The notes under the pieces: generated by a model | Told to the model about the DNA's origin: nothing | What the model saw: the letters and a program-made list of their open reading frames with translations, nothing else | Databases searched by the model: none | Made by a program: the position numbers and the translations under genes | Origin: Luidia sarsii | Taxonomy: Eukaryota; Echinodermata; Asteroidea; Paxillosida; Luidiidae | NCBI GenBank assembly: GCA_949987565.1 | Contig: OX465111.1 | Location: 8,637,202 to 8,701,201 of the forward strand | Reading direction: 5' to 3' | DNA: 64,000 bases | Shown here: positions 34,401 to 43,689 of the stretch, piece by piece | How positions within the stretch are numbered: position 1 is the first letter of the stretch | Layout: every line of letters begins with the position of its first letter

Positions 34401-34672
34401 ATCCATTCACAGATGAGAGTGATGACTGGCCGTCCATCAGCAGCAGTGCCAGTGATGACACAGCTGAGGAGGCCTCTGAATACTCACATGAGCAGACTGC
34501 CAACGGGCCCAAGAGCCTGGCTCATTCCCCGGACCGCTCAGACCACACCGCCCAGCAGATCCTGGAGCTACTCGAGCAGATAGGAGGCTCGCACATCATA
34601 GACAGAGGCACCATCCTAGACAGGGACTTTGCCCCTTGCAAATGCTGCTCTGGAACCCTAGTGGACGTGTGA
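10356..34672 (+). CDS. GOLGA2: Golgin subfamily A member 2 (GM130), complete, 24 exons
   Basis: GM130 is a rod-shaped cis-Golgi tether that binds p115/USO1 through its basic N-terminus and GRASP65 through its C-terminus. The 24 exons listed in the block entries all have GT donors and AG acceptors. They sum to 3018 nt with continuous frame: 1005 residues plus stop (human about 1000). Hallmarks are [14 protein letters not shown] at the N-terminus, STESLHQLS...[22 protein letters not shown] (218-231), [60 protein letters not shown] and [12 protein letters not shown] near the end. Almost all the rest is heptad-rich, Glu/Gln/Leu-rich coiled coil. No transmembrane segment is seen, as expected. Introns carry many repeats. 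No closer golgin fits both termini. Confidence 0.95.
11928..12033. repeat. 106-bp hairpin in GOLGA2 intron 1
   Basis: The left arm begins ttgcggtaaccgtaaccctc and the right arm ends gttacggttcgttaccgcaa, each about 38 bp with one or two mismatches. The loop repeats aaggtcggagc. It is probably a small MITE. No clear target duplication was seen. Confidence 0.75.
13793..14476. mobile_element. 684-bp foldback MITE with TTAA target duplication (piggyBac-like)
   Basis: TTAA at 13793-13796 and 14473-14476 flank inverted ends AGGGGAATGAAACCCAG and CTGGGTTTCATTCCCCT. The inverted arms are about 300 bp each and meet around a short centre near 14090-14160. TTAA duplication is the mark of piggyBac-type transposases. 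No transposase ORF is present; the ORFs inside are two mirror copies of arm sequence. A deleted relative lies at 20376-20542. Confidence 0.85.
14686..17177 (+). CDS. GOLGA2: GOLGA2 exons 3-7
   Basis: Exons are 14686-14744, 15411-15474, 15766-15837, 16494-16574 and 17139-17177. The join between exons 3 and 4 is phase 2 (AG|G); the others are phase 0. Exon 4 carries [21 protein letters not shown], matching STESLRQLSQQLNGLV of vertebrate GM130. From exon 5 onward the coiled coil begins. These short exons are confirmed only by frame, splice sites and the exon 4 match. Confidence 0.9.
15955..16370. repeat. Degenerate gactc-rich dispersed repeat
   Basis: Iterated gactcagact / gacttggactc words at 15955-16120 and 16310-16370 in GOLGA2 intron 5. 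The same family, often opening with acagacttgtatgactc, recurs at 27020-27460, 33826-33870, 51805-51860 and 63765-63900. The class is unknown. Confidence 0.55.
16672..16916. mobile_element. MITE copy 1 (tgaaggcttaggct ends)
   Basis: A roughly 245-bp element in GOLGA2 intron 6 with inverted ends resembling GGCCGTTTTCAAAATGAAGG. The interior contains aaacctgaaaatccaggtt and caagaaactggggcc. An inverted copy lies at 63517-63756 in a DHX16 intron. Confidence 0.8.
17620..17835 (+). mobile_element. SINE family A copy in GOLGA2 intron 7
   Basis: gctggatagctcagatggtg resembles a tRNA D arm/A box. It is followed by ttgaagtcccagtcc in the B-box position and a ctttgctataag tail. The 5' part (gtgggggagccagtcagaag ... 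gtttgggaaggcc) matches the 22.2 and 39.1 kb copies, so the full element is longer than the tRNA-like core. Confidence 0.7.
17865..21629 (+). CDS. GOLGA2: GOLGA2 exons 8-12: most conserved coiled coil
   Basis: Exons are 17865-18021, 18907-19013, 19559-19617, 20812-20872 and 21459-21629. Junctions 8/9 (phase 1) and 10/11 (phase 2) restore [19 protein letters not shown] and [13 protein letters not shown]. Exon 8 encodes [20 protein letters not shown], nearly identical to the vertebrate GM130 core. Exon 11 uses a weaker donor (AAG|GTCTGA). Introns 9-11 are crowded with SINE family B copies. Confidence 0.94.
18612..18842 (+). repeat. Dispersed repeat C, copy 1
   Basis: About 230 bp in GOLGA2 intron 8 with a close direct copy at 53932-54153 in a DHX16 intron. 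Shared words include tcatcgccgaagtaaaagag and ccagtcagaacaa followed by a cggtaacaatacaa stretch. No ORF or clear terminal structure, so the class is unknown. Confidence 0.75.
19110..19315 (-). mobile_element. SINE family B copy (tRNA-like)
   Basis: On the minus strand, TGGTTAAATGGTTAAGA resembles an A box and GGGTTCAAATCCCACC a B box. The acceptor ends do not pair, so this is a tRNA-derived SINE and not a tRNA gene. A caaggagaatgtaattcaat segment lies beside it. Related copies lie at 20235-20620, 21120-21300 and 28375-28525. Confidence 0.7.
20235..20620 (-). mobile_element. SINE family B copy split by a TTAA MITE
   Basis: The left half ends at ...tttagacatc and the right half resumes with ccactggaccgccgagttgg. 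The 20376-20542 element sits between them. Removing the insert and one TTAA gives gacatcttaaccactgg, which matches the uninterrupted copy at 19200 (aaatcttaaccatttaacc). Confidence 0.75.
20376..20542. mobile_element. 167-bp deletion derivative of the TTAA foldback MITE
   Basis: Bounded by TTAA at 20376-20379 and 20539-20542. The left end is AGAAGAATGAAACCCAGAG and the right end CTTCGTTTCATTCTTCT. The first roughly 140 bp match the left arm of 13793-14476 (for example ctcacctacgagtttcataa). The rest of the arm and nearly all of the other arm are gone. Confidence 0.85.
21120..21300 (-). mobile_element. SINE family B copy
   Basis: acaggcagctcagacgggat and ttcaaacctgtaactcctgc mark the B-box side, and ttgaccactgagctggtcca the A-box side, in the same order as the 19.1 and 20.3 kb copies. 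It ends in gcgtcaaggagaatgta and runs into a short (tactc)n tract at 21301-21328. Confidence 0.7.
22130..22365 (-). mobile_element. SINE family A copy in GOLGA2 intron 12
   Basis: Read on the minus strand it gives GGATAGCTCAGATGG (A box side), GGTTCAAGTCCCGGTCC (B box) and a cagtcagttttctt tail. The 5' extension with the tgggggcgccagtcagaagc word matches the 17.6 and 39.1 kb copies. It is the best preserved member in this window. Confidence 0.8.
23047..28125 (+). CDS. GOLGA2: GOLGA2 exons 13-19: central coiled coil
   Basis: Exons are 23047-23154, 24013-24100, 24915-25024, 25713-25931, 26118-26231, 26847-27005 and 27985-28125. Only the 14/15 join is phase 1 (G|GG). Exon 16 carries [20 protein letters not shown] followed by ELQSAFVKM. 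This aligns with the vertebrate block [20 protein letters not shown], and exon 17 continues with [19 protein letters not shown]. Exon 13 uses a GTCTGT donor. Intron 15 is the stop-free repeat intron described separately. Confidence 0.93.
24504..24765. mobile_element. 262-bp MITE with octamer-bearing inverted ends
   Basis: Inverted arms of about 65 bp: the left begins GAACCTTTCCCATGAAATAT, and the right is the complement, ending CATGGGAAAGGTCC. Each arm contains ATGCAAAT/ATTTGCAT and then ggcatgcgctt...aaattggtgggcaa. No transposase. The target duplication is not clear. Confidence 0.8.
25084..25590. repeat. 32-bp minisatellite filling GOLGA2 intron 15
   Basis: About 15-16 copies of a roughly 32-bp unit built from ttgcctttcagtcccatat and ctttgtacacag. 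Every copy carries a pyrimidine-plus-CAG word (CCTTTCAG or TCTTTCAG) that looks like a splice acceptor. The true acceptor (cacactag) follows at 25712. The unit lacks stop codons in all forward frames. Confidence 0.9.
26540..26700 (+). repeat. Dispersed repeat D, copy 1
   Basis: About 150 bp in GOLGA2 intron 17. Words such as ttgaaatccagactcagtgg and gacaggtccaccctgtccac recur inverted at 58112-58262 in a DHX16 intron. The class is unknown. Confidence 0.75.
28375..28525. repeat. Inverted SINE-B-derived hairpin in GOLGA2 intron 19
   Basis: ggttttgcctttgctcgacg and cgtcgagcaagggcaaaacc face each other across about 70 bp. The left flank carries the family B word caaggagaatgtaattcaat. Confidence 0.65.
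28730..34672 (+). CDS. GOLGA2: GOLGA2 exons 20-24: C-terminal coil and GRASP-binding tail
   Basis: Exons are 28730-28865, 31758-31940, 33038-33144, 33510-33756 and 34413-34672. Joins 20/21, 21/22 and 23/24 are phase 1; 22/23 is phase 0. Exons 21-22 carry [39 protein letters not shown] and [10 protein letters not shown], the strongest match to vertebrate GM130. Exon 23 leaves the coil for a Pro/His/Gln-rich linker. Exon 24 is acidic (DESDDW...[10 protein letters not shown]), then [12 protein letters not shown], and ends [11 protein letters not shown]. The final hydrophobic Val fits a PDZ ligand for GRASP65. The sequence differs from the mammalian end, and its Cys cluster is notable. Confidence 0.94.
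28835..31680. repeat. 27-copy 108-bp array spanning an exon-intron junction
   Basis: The unit begins at atggaccag inside exon 20 and includes 31 coding bases, the donor GTGAGT and 72 further bases of intron. Unit starts run from 28835 to 31643, exactly 26 periods of 108 bp with no net length change. Copies differ by a few substitutions, for example GAGACACAG versus GATACACAG and AATG, AATA or AGTG just before GTGAGT. The last copy loses the donor (ggcaataatcc). Every copy also ends in acacaatcag, an AG before the next atggaccag. Confidence 0.97.
32066..32380. repeat. Diverged direct duplication in GOLGA2 intron 21
   Basis: The segment near 32066-32140 (gtcatgttgtgctaaccaat ... ataacacgctatgtttagga) recurs about 230 bp later near 32300-32375 (gtcatgttgcactaaccaat). 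Both copies contain CCAAT/ATTGG words. Probably a local duplication or two old repeat copies. Confidence 0.6.
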
Positions 34673-36903
34673 TTCCTCCCCAGACTCACTGCCAGCAGAA
34701 TCTCTTTGCTGTTTCATTCGGGGTGTGACCTGTTGACTGAACCAGCTCTCCTTGGGCAATAGTGGCGGTCCTCTATGAAACTCTGCAAGCTGTCAGGACT
34801 ATTTGATAGACTCCACCTATAGTTACGAAGCTCTCATCTAAGGAAAGACTGCTTGCATGTATTGGTGGACTCAGTGAAGCAGGCATCCCAGGATGATGGG
34901 GTTGAGTCCTGCCAGAGTGCTGGTTGCTATTTCTTCCTGTGTGCTCTCACGTCATTCTACCATTCCCTGTGCATGTATGGATTCTGGCAAGCGATGGAGA
35001 AAGGAATGAGTCTGTTTGGCTGTTGAACCAATGCCCTTGCTGCTTGAGACCCCAAGCTTGCTCTATCTGTTTGCAGGTCAAGGTATCATTGCCTTGTCTG
35101 CCCCCTAACACTGTCAGATGGAAGTCACTTCCTACAGGGATTATTACAATGTCTCAGCACTGCAACAAATGTTGACGCTTTGGCTCCTTGGGATTGTGAC
35201 ACACATTGGATTGCTACAGATTCTCCACTGGGACGTCACAAAGGATGGTGAATGCGATGTACAGAACGAATGTGCTCAGTCAGTGTTTAACCTCAAGCTT
35301 CCTTGTTCAGAGCCATTCGAACGTGACTTGAATCCCCCGAGATGGATCCATGGCATTGCTGTATAGTGGCGTGCGAAGCAGAGCCTCCAGCCAGGATCCA
35401 AGCATGCATGCTACTCTCAAGCCATCTGAGGTTTGCATTCCAAGTGCCTTATGTGTTGCTGTGACCAATGGAAGGTCTCCCTTGAGAACCCCCTAATAAC
35501 CAAGACATGGGTGAGAGTCTGGAGGCTGCATGTAACCTCACCACCGATGATACCTCTCAGAGAAACTACAGAGATTCTTAAGTGTGTGTGTGGGGTTGCA
35601 GTTGTGCCAAACTGATGTGCCATCTAAGTGTGTGTGTAAAACACTTCAAACACTGGTTGTGGTCTCGACTGACAATGGTGTAATTACACCATTGAGGAGG
35701 ACAACCATACTTTTAGACTGAGGAGGTTCCAACTTCCATGGTAGAATTGAGATTCATGCTTGGTTTAGATTGAGTGCACCGTGTGCATGCTTAATTATTG
35801 GTTGGGTCTAATATGGGAAGGTAATATGGGGACCTAACTAGTGCAAGGTATATTTCTTGTGGATTGTGTCAAGCAATCACCAGAGGGTTGGGGAAAACAT
35901 TACAGTCCATTCACTTCATGTTGAGCTCCACCTCAGCCTCATTCAATGCTATACTACACCCGTCCTCCAGTCCATCCATAGCTGGCCTATCAGGAATTAT
36001 TATCGCCTGTCATTCAAGATTGACGCCACACGAACAACAGTACACAGTCCACACTGGTGTTATGCTCAAGGGAATGGACTTTAGTCTGGTGGTGTCAGAC
36101 TACAACGCAGTATCCAATATGAGAATAGTTTGGGGAACAGGACATGATATGAAAACCATGGATTTGAAGTGATGCAATCACAAGTCCAACTCCAAGGCCT
36201 GACCAATTCCTTTTCAGTGGTTTCATGACTTACACAGATATCACGTATGATTTCAAAGTTGATCATATTTTACGTTTGACTTCTGTTTAGTTTGTAATGT
36301 ACATATCTTCATTGTCAAACAGACATTGTGGATAGAATGGGTGAAGAAAGAGAGAAATTCTATATTTTATTTTCAGTCAGTTTCTAGCAAACATTCCATG
36401 GGAAGTGATGTCGTTTGAGTTGTTCTTGACAGCTGAAATCTGCTGTTGAGGTTTGCTACATGCAAAGCTCTATGTTCATTGTGACCACATCCACACAGGT
36501 CCGTGACACGGGTGTGATGTGCACATGCACAGTCACTGAAGTTACAACTTGAGAAGCCATCCCTTACCCTCCTAGGTTGTTGATCATTTTGTTTGTATCT
36601 GTGCACCCAGTAGTATTTTAGCAAGAAATAGCATTGGGATAAGTCTATACTTGACTTACTTGTATGTATAATATTATGATACATGCAGGCTCTACCTGAT
36701 GTTATAGTTGGCAGTCAATCTGATGTCACATTGACAACAGACTGGTTTGCGAAGGTGTACCCATCCAAATGCTGGATGTACCTTAATAAACCAGATGTTA
36801 ATATCCAAATACATGGCAAGCTTCTTCTACCAATGTCCAGAAGACAATGCACTGTTGCCTCAAAATTAGCTCCTTGATAGCATTAATTCACACCCCCAAA
36901 TAA
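34673..36903 (+). other. GOLGA2: Probable GOLGA2 3' UTR
   Basis: About 2.2 kb after the stop without a recognisable gene, ending at the first good poly(A) signal (AATAAA, 36898-36903). Further AATAAA words at about 38106 and 38897 could give longer forms. ORFs of 60-103 codons here are scattered over both strands with no family resemblance. Confidence 0.5.
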
Positions 36904-36934
36904 AACCCTTCAGTACACCATAAGTTTAGCCAAC

Positions 36935-37335
36935 AGTGTAATGCATACCCATAGTGTAATTAGTACCCATAGCAGCGTAATGCATACCCATAGTGCAGTC
37001 ACTGCAGTGGGTACCCATATCAGTGGAATTGGTACCCATAGCAGTGTAATGCATGTACCTATAGTGCAGTGGGTACCCATAGCAGTGTAATTGGTACCCA
37101 TAGCAGTGTAATGCATACACATAGTGCAGTCACTGCAGTGGGTACCCATATCAGTGGAATTGGTACCCATAGCAGTGTAATGCATGTACCTATAGTGCAG
37201 TGGGTACTGGGTACCCATAGCAGTGTAATTGGTACCCATAGCAGTGTAATGCATACACACAGTGCAGTGTGTACCCATATCAGTGTAATTGGTACCCATA
37301 GCAGTGTAATGCATACCCATAGCAGACCCATGACA
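36935..37335. repeat. 21-bp minisatellite with 131-bp higher-order period
   Basis: Units such as acccatagcagtgtaatgca and acccatagcagtgtaattgg alternate. The block starting cactgcagtgggtacccata at 37000 recurs at 37131. ORFs on both strands are by-products of the repeat. Confidence 0.9.
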
Positions 37336-39094
37336 GTGCAATGGACCCCTTCACAAATTTTGATAAAGCAATGACTTTTAAACTCACTTCCATACCAGGA
37401 ACAAAGAAATCCTGAAAATTCTCTTCCTGAAAATCTAGAAAATCCATTCAAACTTTTAGGGTGACAGTGCTGTTCTTTTTAAGTGTTCTATGTTTTGCCT
37501 GCAAATAATTAAGGGATCATGAAATAATTATGTCAATTATATGCTTTTAAAGCAAAAAGCTGACATTGAACTGAAAAAAAATAAACTTTAATTTTTTTTT
37601 AGATATATTTTTCTCTTCAGGACTTTCAAACCTTTTGTTACTAAGATTGTTGGCATTTGGAAGGTATTAACTTTTGTTTTGTTTCTAAATATGGTAAGCA
37701 GGAAAGTATGTAAAAAAGATTAACATGAAAATATATTACTTCAACAATGAAATATTTTATTTTGACAAAACCTCAAGTAGCACTACCATAAAATATGATT
37801 TAGTCAAGACAAAGTGTTTTGTCAATCAGGGGAATGTGGGCTGAATGAATCAGTTCATAGTTCAACTGTTTAGGAATACACATGTCCATGTATAAAGAGA
37901 TTTCAAAGTTATCCCTAGAATCCTAAGATCTAAAGGCTTGTAACAACATCCCTTAACAACTCTGCAACTGCTAAACACTCAACCAAAATTAATGTATTAA
38001 TGTATTAAATTATGTAAATTAAATCTATGAATAATAATGTTATTTAAATGCAAATGAAGTATTTGAGGAACGGGGCTTGTGGAGATTGATGCTTGACTCT
38101 GGGCAAATAAAATAAGACTATTTGTGTGAACTTTGCACAGCATCAGATTGACAGTGTGGGTCATGACTTGGCAGTGGTATGACTGTAAGGCAGCAAGCTA
38201 GCGTGGAGAGTTGAAGTCACCAGATTCATTCCAAGATGCTTCACAATTCTGCCATGACACTGCCTCATTGTCTTCATTGACCTGCCTGTGCACTAACATT
38301 GCTTTAGCACAACAATCTTGAGAATAGATCAAGGGTCAGTTGTATACATCTGCTTAAATACTAGCATTTCCTTAAGCTGGGATTGCTTGCACATGGCCTA
38401 CTGTTCGAATGTTCAAAGGTTCCGCATATTTGGACGGGAGACAAACGCACTAAGCGTGTAACATGATAGGCATTCTTGTTTTATCCATGGAAGAATGTTT
38501 ATACTTTATAGCAGATCTCTGTGTTTAAGGAGCTGGGTGCAATTTGACCAAGTTTGACACATACATGTAGGCCTATATTTCAATATCCTGCACAGAAATG
38601 ATTATCAAGCCCAAGTAAAAAACAATGACCTGGGATTTCAGTTGTTAATCTGAATTCCCTTATGTGCCAAGCAAAGCTTTGGACAAAAGCAGGTACCTGC
38701 TAGTGTTGTACTTAAAAGGCCATAGGTTTTTGGAAGGAAATTCTGTTTCTTGGGTGCGCGAGTGCTCAGATGTCACAATTTGATGAACCAATCCACTGTG
38801 TGTAAATAATATAATATAAATGAATAAAGTTTGCCAACAAGCTTGTATCATAACTATGAATGGGGGCTTTGGATATGACCTTTTTGTTGTACAAAATAAA
38901 ACCTTGCAACAATATGAGCCACTGGTGTGTTCGGTGTATTCTGACAAGTTTTGCCTATTCAAAATTGGGCAACTTAAATGTAGTGCAAACTTCAACTCTT
39001 TTCGTAATATTCATTTTTTTGGGCTGACGAACGGAAAATGCTCGCGATTGTAGTTTGCTTCTGAATGATAATGGTGTGATTGAATGGAGTGTGA
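37336..39094. other. AT-rich intergenic DNA, nothing recognised
   Basis: AT-rich sequence with poly-T and poly-A runs and scattered AATAAA words. No ORF of note on either strand. It could contain a distal GOLGA2 3' UTR. Confidence 0.4.
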
Positions 39095-39310
39095 TTCCTG
39101 AAGATAAACAGCTAATGGTTAAATGCTTCTGACTGGCGCCCCACCCCGGCAAAGATGAGTTGACTATTAGGCCTATTTGGGAAGGCCACCATCTAAGGGC
39201 TGGATAGCTTAGATGGCAAGAGAGCTGGTAGGCAAAACCAGAGGTCTCGGGTTCAAATCTCGGTAAAATCACAAGTTTCTTTGCCTTTTTTTAAAAATTG
39301 TATCGGTAGA
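39095..39310 (+). mobile_element. SINE family A copy
   Basis: cttctgactggcgccccacc opens the 5' extension, then ggctggatagcttagatggc (A-box side), gaggtctcgggttcaaatct (B-box side) and a tttctttgcc tail. This is the same architecture and orientation as the 17.6 kb copy. Confidence 0.8.
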
Positions 39311-42300
39311 AGTGGGAAATATATTATGTCCGGTCTAAGGAAATAGTCATATCACATTTATACAAATTAACATACCAAAAATGATATTCAAAACTACTGA
39401 CTGACTTAGATGAGCAAATATGCACATCCATTGTCGTTTCCGTCCCAGCAGGACCGACAGACAGACCGACAACCTGTTCTACCGACCGACGGACAGACAG
39501 CCCGACAAACAAAGTCAAAAAGTAACAAACCAATGACAGACGCGTTTCAATAGTATCGCTAGCCGGGAATCTACTCAATGTAATACTCTGCCTTTCTGAT
39601 GACCGAGCTCGGGTTTCAAATTAACCGTTCAATCGAAGAAGAAAGTGTTGTACTCCCTCCATGAACACTTGCACAAAGACTAGATCCTCCGATACCCGTG
39701 TGGTATGAAGGCATGTCGAGTTGAATGAGCAGTTCGCACAGTCATTGATATACTAGCTTATACATATTCATGAGCGGCGGGTGGCCAATGATTGGCTGGG
39801 CGCCATCTGTTGAACGCTTTGACCGCAGTTTGCGAACACGCGACGCTGGGCACGTGTAGGCCGGATCCGAATTTACCGGATGCGGCTGGAAATACCACAT
39901 AAGACAATGGGAACTGGCTGCAGCCGCTAGCCAGCGACTTCCATAGGCCTGCGTGTAACTTGAAGCCGCAGCCGATGAATTCGGGACACGGCCAGACATT
40001 AGACAATGCCCACTGCACTAAAGCACGTGGAAAACAAGTCCGCTCGGCCGCCATGTTTGTCTGACTGTCATGGAGTAACATCGAAGTGTCCGAAGTACGG
40101 GTTGAGTTCCCCTGCTTGGGGTCGAATTCCCCGGATTTCAGGACGAGTCGGAGCTCGGCGTTATCTTGGACCTACATCGTCTATTCTGTGCCTGTCTTCG
40201 CTGTACGGGTTTAAGGTACGTGTCTTGGCAAGTAATTTGGGAATTCACACTTGTCTTTAGTCAGTCGGGATCAATCAGACCCGCGGGTTATTATTATTAA
40301 CAGCTACAATTACACGAGGGTTTATCAGACCATGGAGCTATAATGATCAGACTATGTGCTACAACACGGTTGTTTCAATAATTATGTTAGTTTGTTGACA
40401 ACTGAAAATGTAAATGGTGATTTAAATTAAATGAGCAAACTCATTGACTAAAATATATTTTAAAAAATCATTCATTCAGAAAATTCATTGATCAAACTTC
40501 GCAATAATTACTGACCGTCTTGGGCTGTGTGGGCGTATACGTCATACTTAGATAAAGAAAAAAACTCCCAGCAAGAAAGATGGGGCAAGATTTTATTCTT
40601 ATTCTATTCAGATGGTAAGAGTGCTGGTACGGAAAATCAGAGGTCTCGCGGTCATGTACCGCCCCAGCCAGACAGAGGTTTCTAAATGTCAAAATTCACT
40701 TGAATCTTCAATTCAATTTTGAAAACTCAATTGAATTGAAAATGCTGCATCCACTTTGAGTGATTCCCGAGCTGCTTTAGCCAGGATTACAACAATTGGT
40801 TGTTTGCATCTGAATGGTAAGTGACATTGGTGGAAGTGCATTTGTTTATGGAAGGTTTTTTTGTTTTTATTTCAGCGGACGTGGTGACAAGGAAACAAGA
40901 TCCGTGTTGATCAAAGTGAATGTCGATGTTCTGGAGTGGTATGTTCACAAAGGTAGGGCTGACTATTCTTTTTTTTACTGTCATAAATGAAAGCCTTGTC
41001 GAGTGAGTTACGCTCACCACTATAGGGGATCCCTATATACGCCTCTGAATTATTTCTGCTTCCATTGAATGACAATACTTCAAACTTGATTTACGTTTTT
41101 TAATACTATGCTGATGCTAATTGACACAGCATAGGAGTACGCGACAACCCAGGGGAAAAAACAAACTATAGCGGTCCTCTTTACAAAACCAAAGGAATTA
41201 TTTTGAATCTAGCCACTTTTGTTCTCAAGCTATCTGCCTAATTATCTTGCAAATGAAACAAAATTCATGACAAATTCTGAAAATGGCGTCATCTCGACGT
41301 CAACTTATTTGTCATCGTTAACCGTCCAGGTTTAAAGATGACGTCATAATACTCGTTTTTAAGTCACGGTGACGTCACTTTTCGGCCAACAAATTTCCCG
41401 TAGTTTGATTAAATTCTCAGGGTTTTGATGCCCGAAATGGCGCTGACAAAATTCTGTGCACCGTTAGTCTATGGACATTGTGTAAGGGGAAATAGGGAAG
41501 AAATCAGAACAAACATAAGGCCTTTCTCGCTATTCTGTAATGACGAAATAATGCTCTGAAAACCTGTGCTCAAACTAGGCAGCGCTCCCTTTCGATAAGG
41601 TGCTGAGATTCATCTTAGCCAATTAATAATCACCACTATGATTTGTGTATAACCATGAGTGCAAATTCGTATTTGCTGCTGTGTGCTTGCGAGAACTGGC
41701 TTTATTTCAATGAAGTTTACTCTCATATTAATTATTTTGATACAACACCACTAAAACTCATGATGCACACTGTGGTGTGTTCGAATCTAGGATACAAGTA
41801 TTCCCCCTATTATTAAGTTGTCCACTTGCGCTCAGATTATGACGTCTTGGGACATTCACATATTGATAAGAACAACGTCTTGCCCTAAGTATCTTCACTG
41901 AACAGAGAATAATTTCTCCGCTAACCTCGATAGCTTCTTTTTCTGCTAACGCGTTGTGGGCTGTGTGGAGGACAATGGCGATAGTTGGTCGAACACGAAG
42001 CCTCCTTCCCGTATAGCATGGGTGGGATCTGACCTTACAAGAAATCCATACGAACCTGACAACACGCGTGCCAATGATGTCCTCGTATTAAAGTTATGAA
42101 TCATCGCTGATTGATTTCCTTTCAATCAGCTCATTGCTAGAGCAGCATCCATTCAAGGGGTAAAGGATGTTTATCAATATTTTTAACTGCGACGACAGCA
42201 ACGACAGTCACAAAAAAATAGCTAGCGCATGCGCATTCTGCAGAAATCCCGTAGCAAGAATGAGTTTTTTTCGTGAAATACTTTTTGACGCAAAACATGT

Positions 42301-42955
42301 CGCCATGTCGCCATCGAGTAACCCTTACTACAAAATAATCTTTTGACTGCATTTTTTTTCTTTTTTTTTTCTTCACACGAACAAGGTCCCAGTTAAATTG
42401 GATGTCGGGGGGGGGGGTATTGTGGCATGTTCACTAAGGTAGGACTAACCCACTGACCCACTAACTCCGTTTGCGCTCAAATTGAGCCGTGAACATGCGC
42501 ACAAAGCCTTACCCCCAAGAAGGTCAACGGACAGAGTGAGTATTGCTTTTCTTTCCACTGGTCAGTGAGCCAGTCCAGTCTTTTAGCCTAGGATAGATAA
42601 GGGTCAGCGCAACTCCCTGGGGAGTTTGTCCATTTCCATTAACCCTAAATATTTGCCCTAATTCCCAAGACCAAAAAAGTGATAGAGACACGTAGACAAA
42701 ACTGAAATAGTGAAAGACAAGCATAATTATTATTCATAACTTTTTGACTCTGAAAAAACCCCAACGTATATTGCTAAGGCCACAATTTACCTATCATATC
42801 GATATCATTCATAACGTTTTTAGTAACTCCCTCCCTAAAATAACGTACATTAAAAAGCTCTCAACTTTACTATATTCTGCCCCCAATCTACTAACGAGAG
42901 ATGATTAAATAGTAATAGGTTATGATTGTGTTTAGAATTATTAGGTTGCAAAAGG
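39311..42955. other. Intergenic region with a CpG-rich patch; no gene proven
   Basis: Positions about 39770-40220 are CpG-rich and end in an AAG|GTACGT donor-like site, as a promoter with a first exon might look. No downstream exon joins in frame. A degraded SINE family A copy lies at about 40600-40690. TGACGTCA-type words cluster at 41283-41384. A poly-T and a G-homopolymer lie at 42350-42415. Confidence 0.35.
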
Positions 42956-42956
42956 T

Positions 42957-43330
42957 TAAGGGGTTTGGGCGCGTTGCGTGGGACGCGGACCCTACCGGCG
43001 GCTGGATAGTGCGTTCAGTGCCCGGCGTAAAAAGATGTGAGTAGTGCGACCCTGCGGTGGGGATAGGGGCGTGGCCTCATTATCACTGTCGGACAAACGC
43101 CGGTACGTCCTATTATGCGGTCAATAGGGCGCGGGTGAGTGCGGTAGGGTGCTCCTGTCATGGGGGTGGACCGGACAGGGTGAGGTTTCAAGACTTCGAG
43201 CTTGGCTTTTTCACCTGGCGATGGACCCTCCGATCTCGCAAAGCCTGCGGGGCTGGTATCCTGGGACCTTCACGTGGTGGCCCTGTTTTTACTAACCTTA
43301 CCAGGATGTTGTTGGCTGCTGGATAGCAAA
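42957..43330. other. GC-rich island of unknown origin
   Basis: About 370 bp clearly richer in G and C than the AT-rich sequence on both sides, with abrupt edges (…gcaaaaggttaaggggtttg and ctggatagcaaagttattc). It contains ggacgcggaccctaccggcg. An 89-codon ORF (43057-43326) has no recognisable family. It could be the 5' region of a retrotransposon or a foreign insertion. Confidence 0.45.
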
Positions 43331-43689
43331 GTTATTCTTGCACCAACTAATTAAAGACCAACATTGAGAATTTGGTCAGATTACGAACTCTTTACAAAAC
43401 TGTTTTGACTGAAATCAAGTCAAACATCTGCATGAAACGTTTTTGTGAATGTTTCATTGCTTTCTATGTGATCAAACTAAAAGGTCGAACTAAACAAAGT
43501 TCGTAAAATTTGGAAAGTTTCAAAAGTTTGAGTAACAAATAGCAACAAAGATAGAACGACTGTCTTATTTGGTTTAAATTGATATGTTCTTTGTTTCCTT
43601 TATTACTTGAAGTCTCTGTGAATACCTCATGCATGCATCTCACTCGACAGCATTTCTGTGTGCTCTCAACGCATGCAGACAGACTCAGT

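Noticed and set aside
36910..37451. HYTAMGTNYT-type repeat ORFs on both strands
   Set aside because: By-products of the 21-bp minisatellite.
40006..40260. Possible first exon ending AAG|GTACGT
   Set aside because: CpG-rich and donor-like, but the protein is unrecognised. The nearest exon-like segment (40876-40952) is out of phase with it and hits a stop. Not enough for a gene.
40876..40952. Exon-like segment with good acceptor and donor (GRGDKETRSVLIKV...)
   Set aside because: Only 25 open codons, likely enough by chance; no partner exon and no family match.
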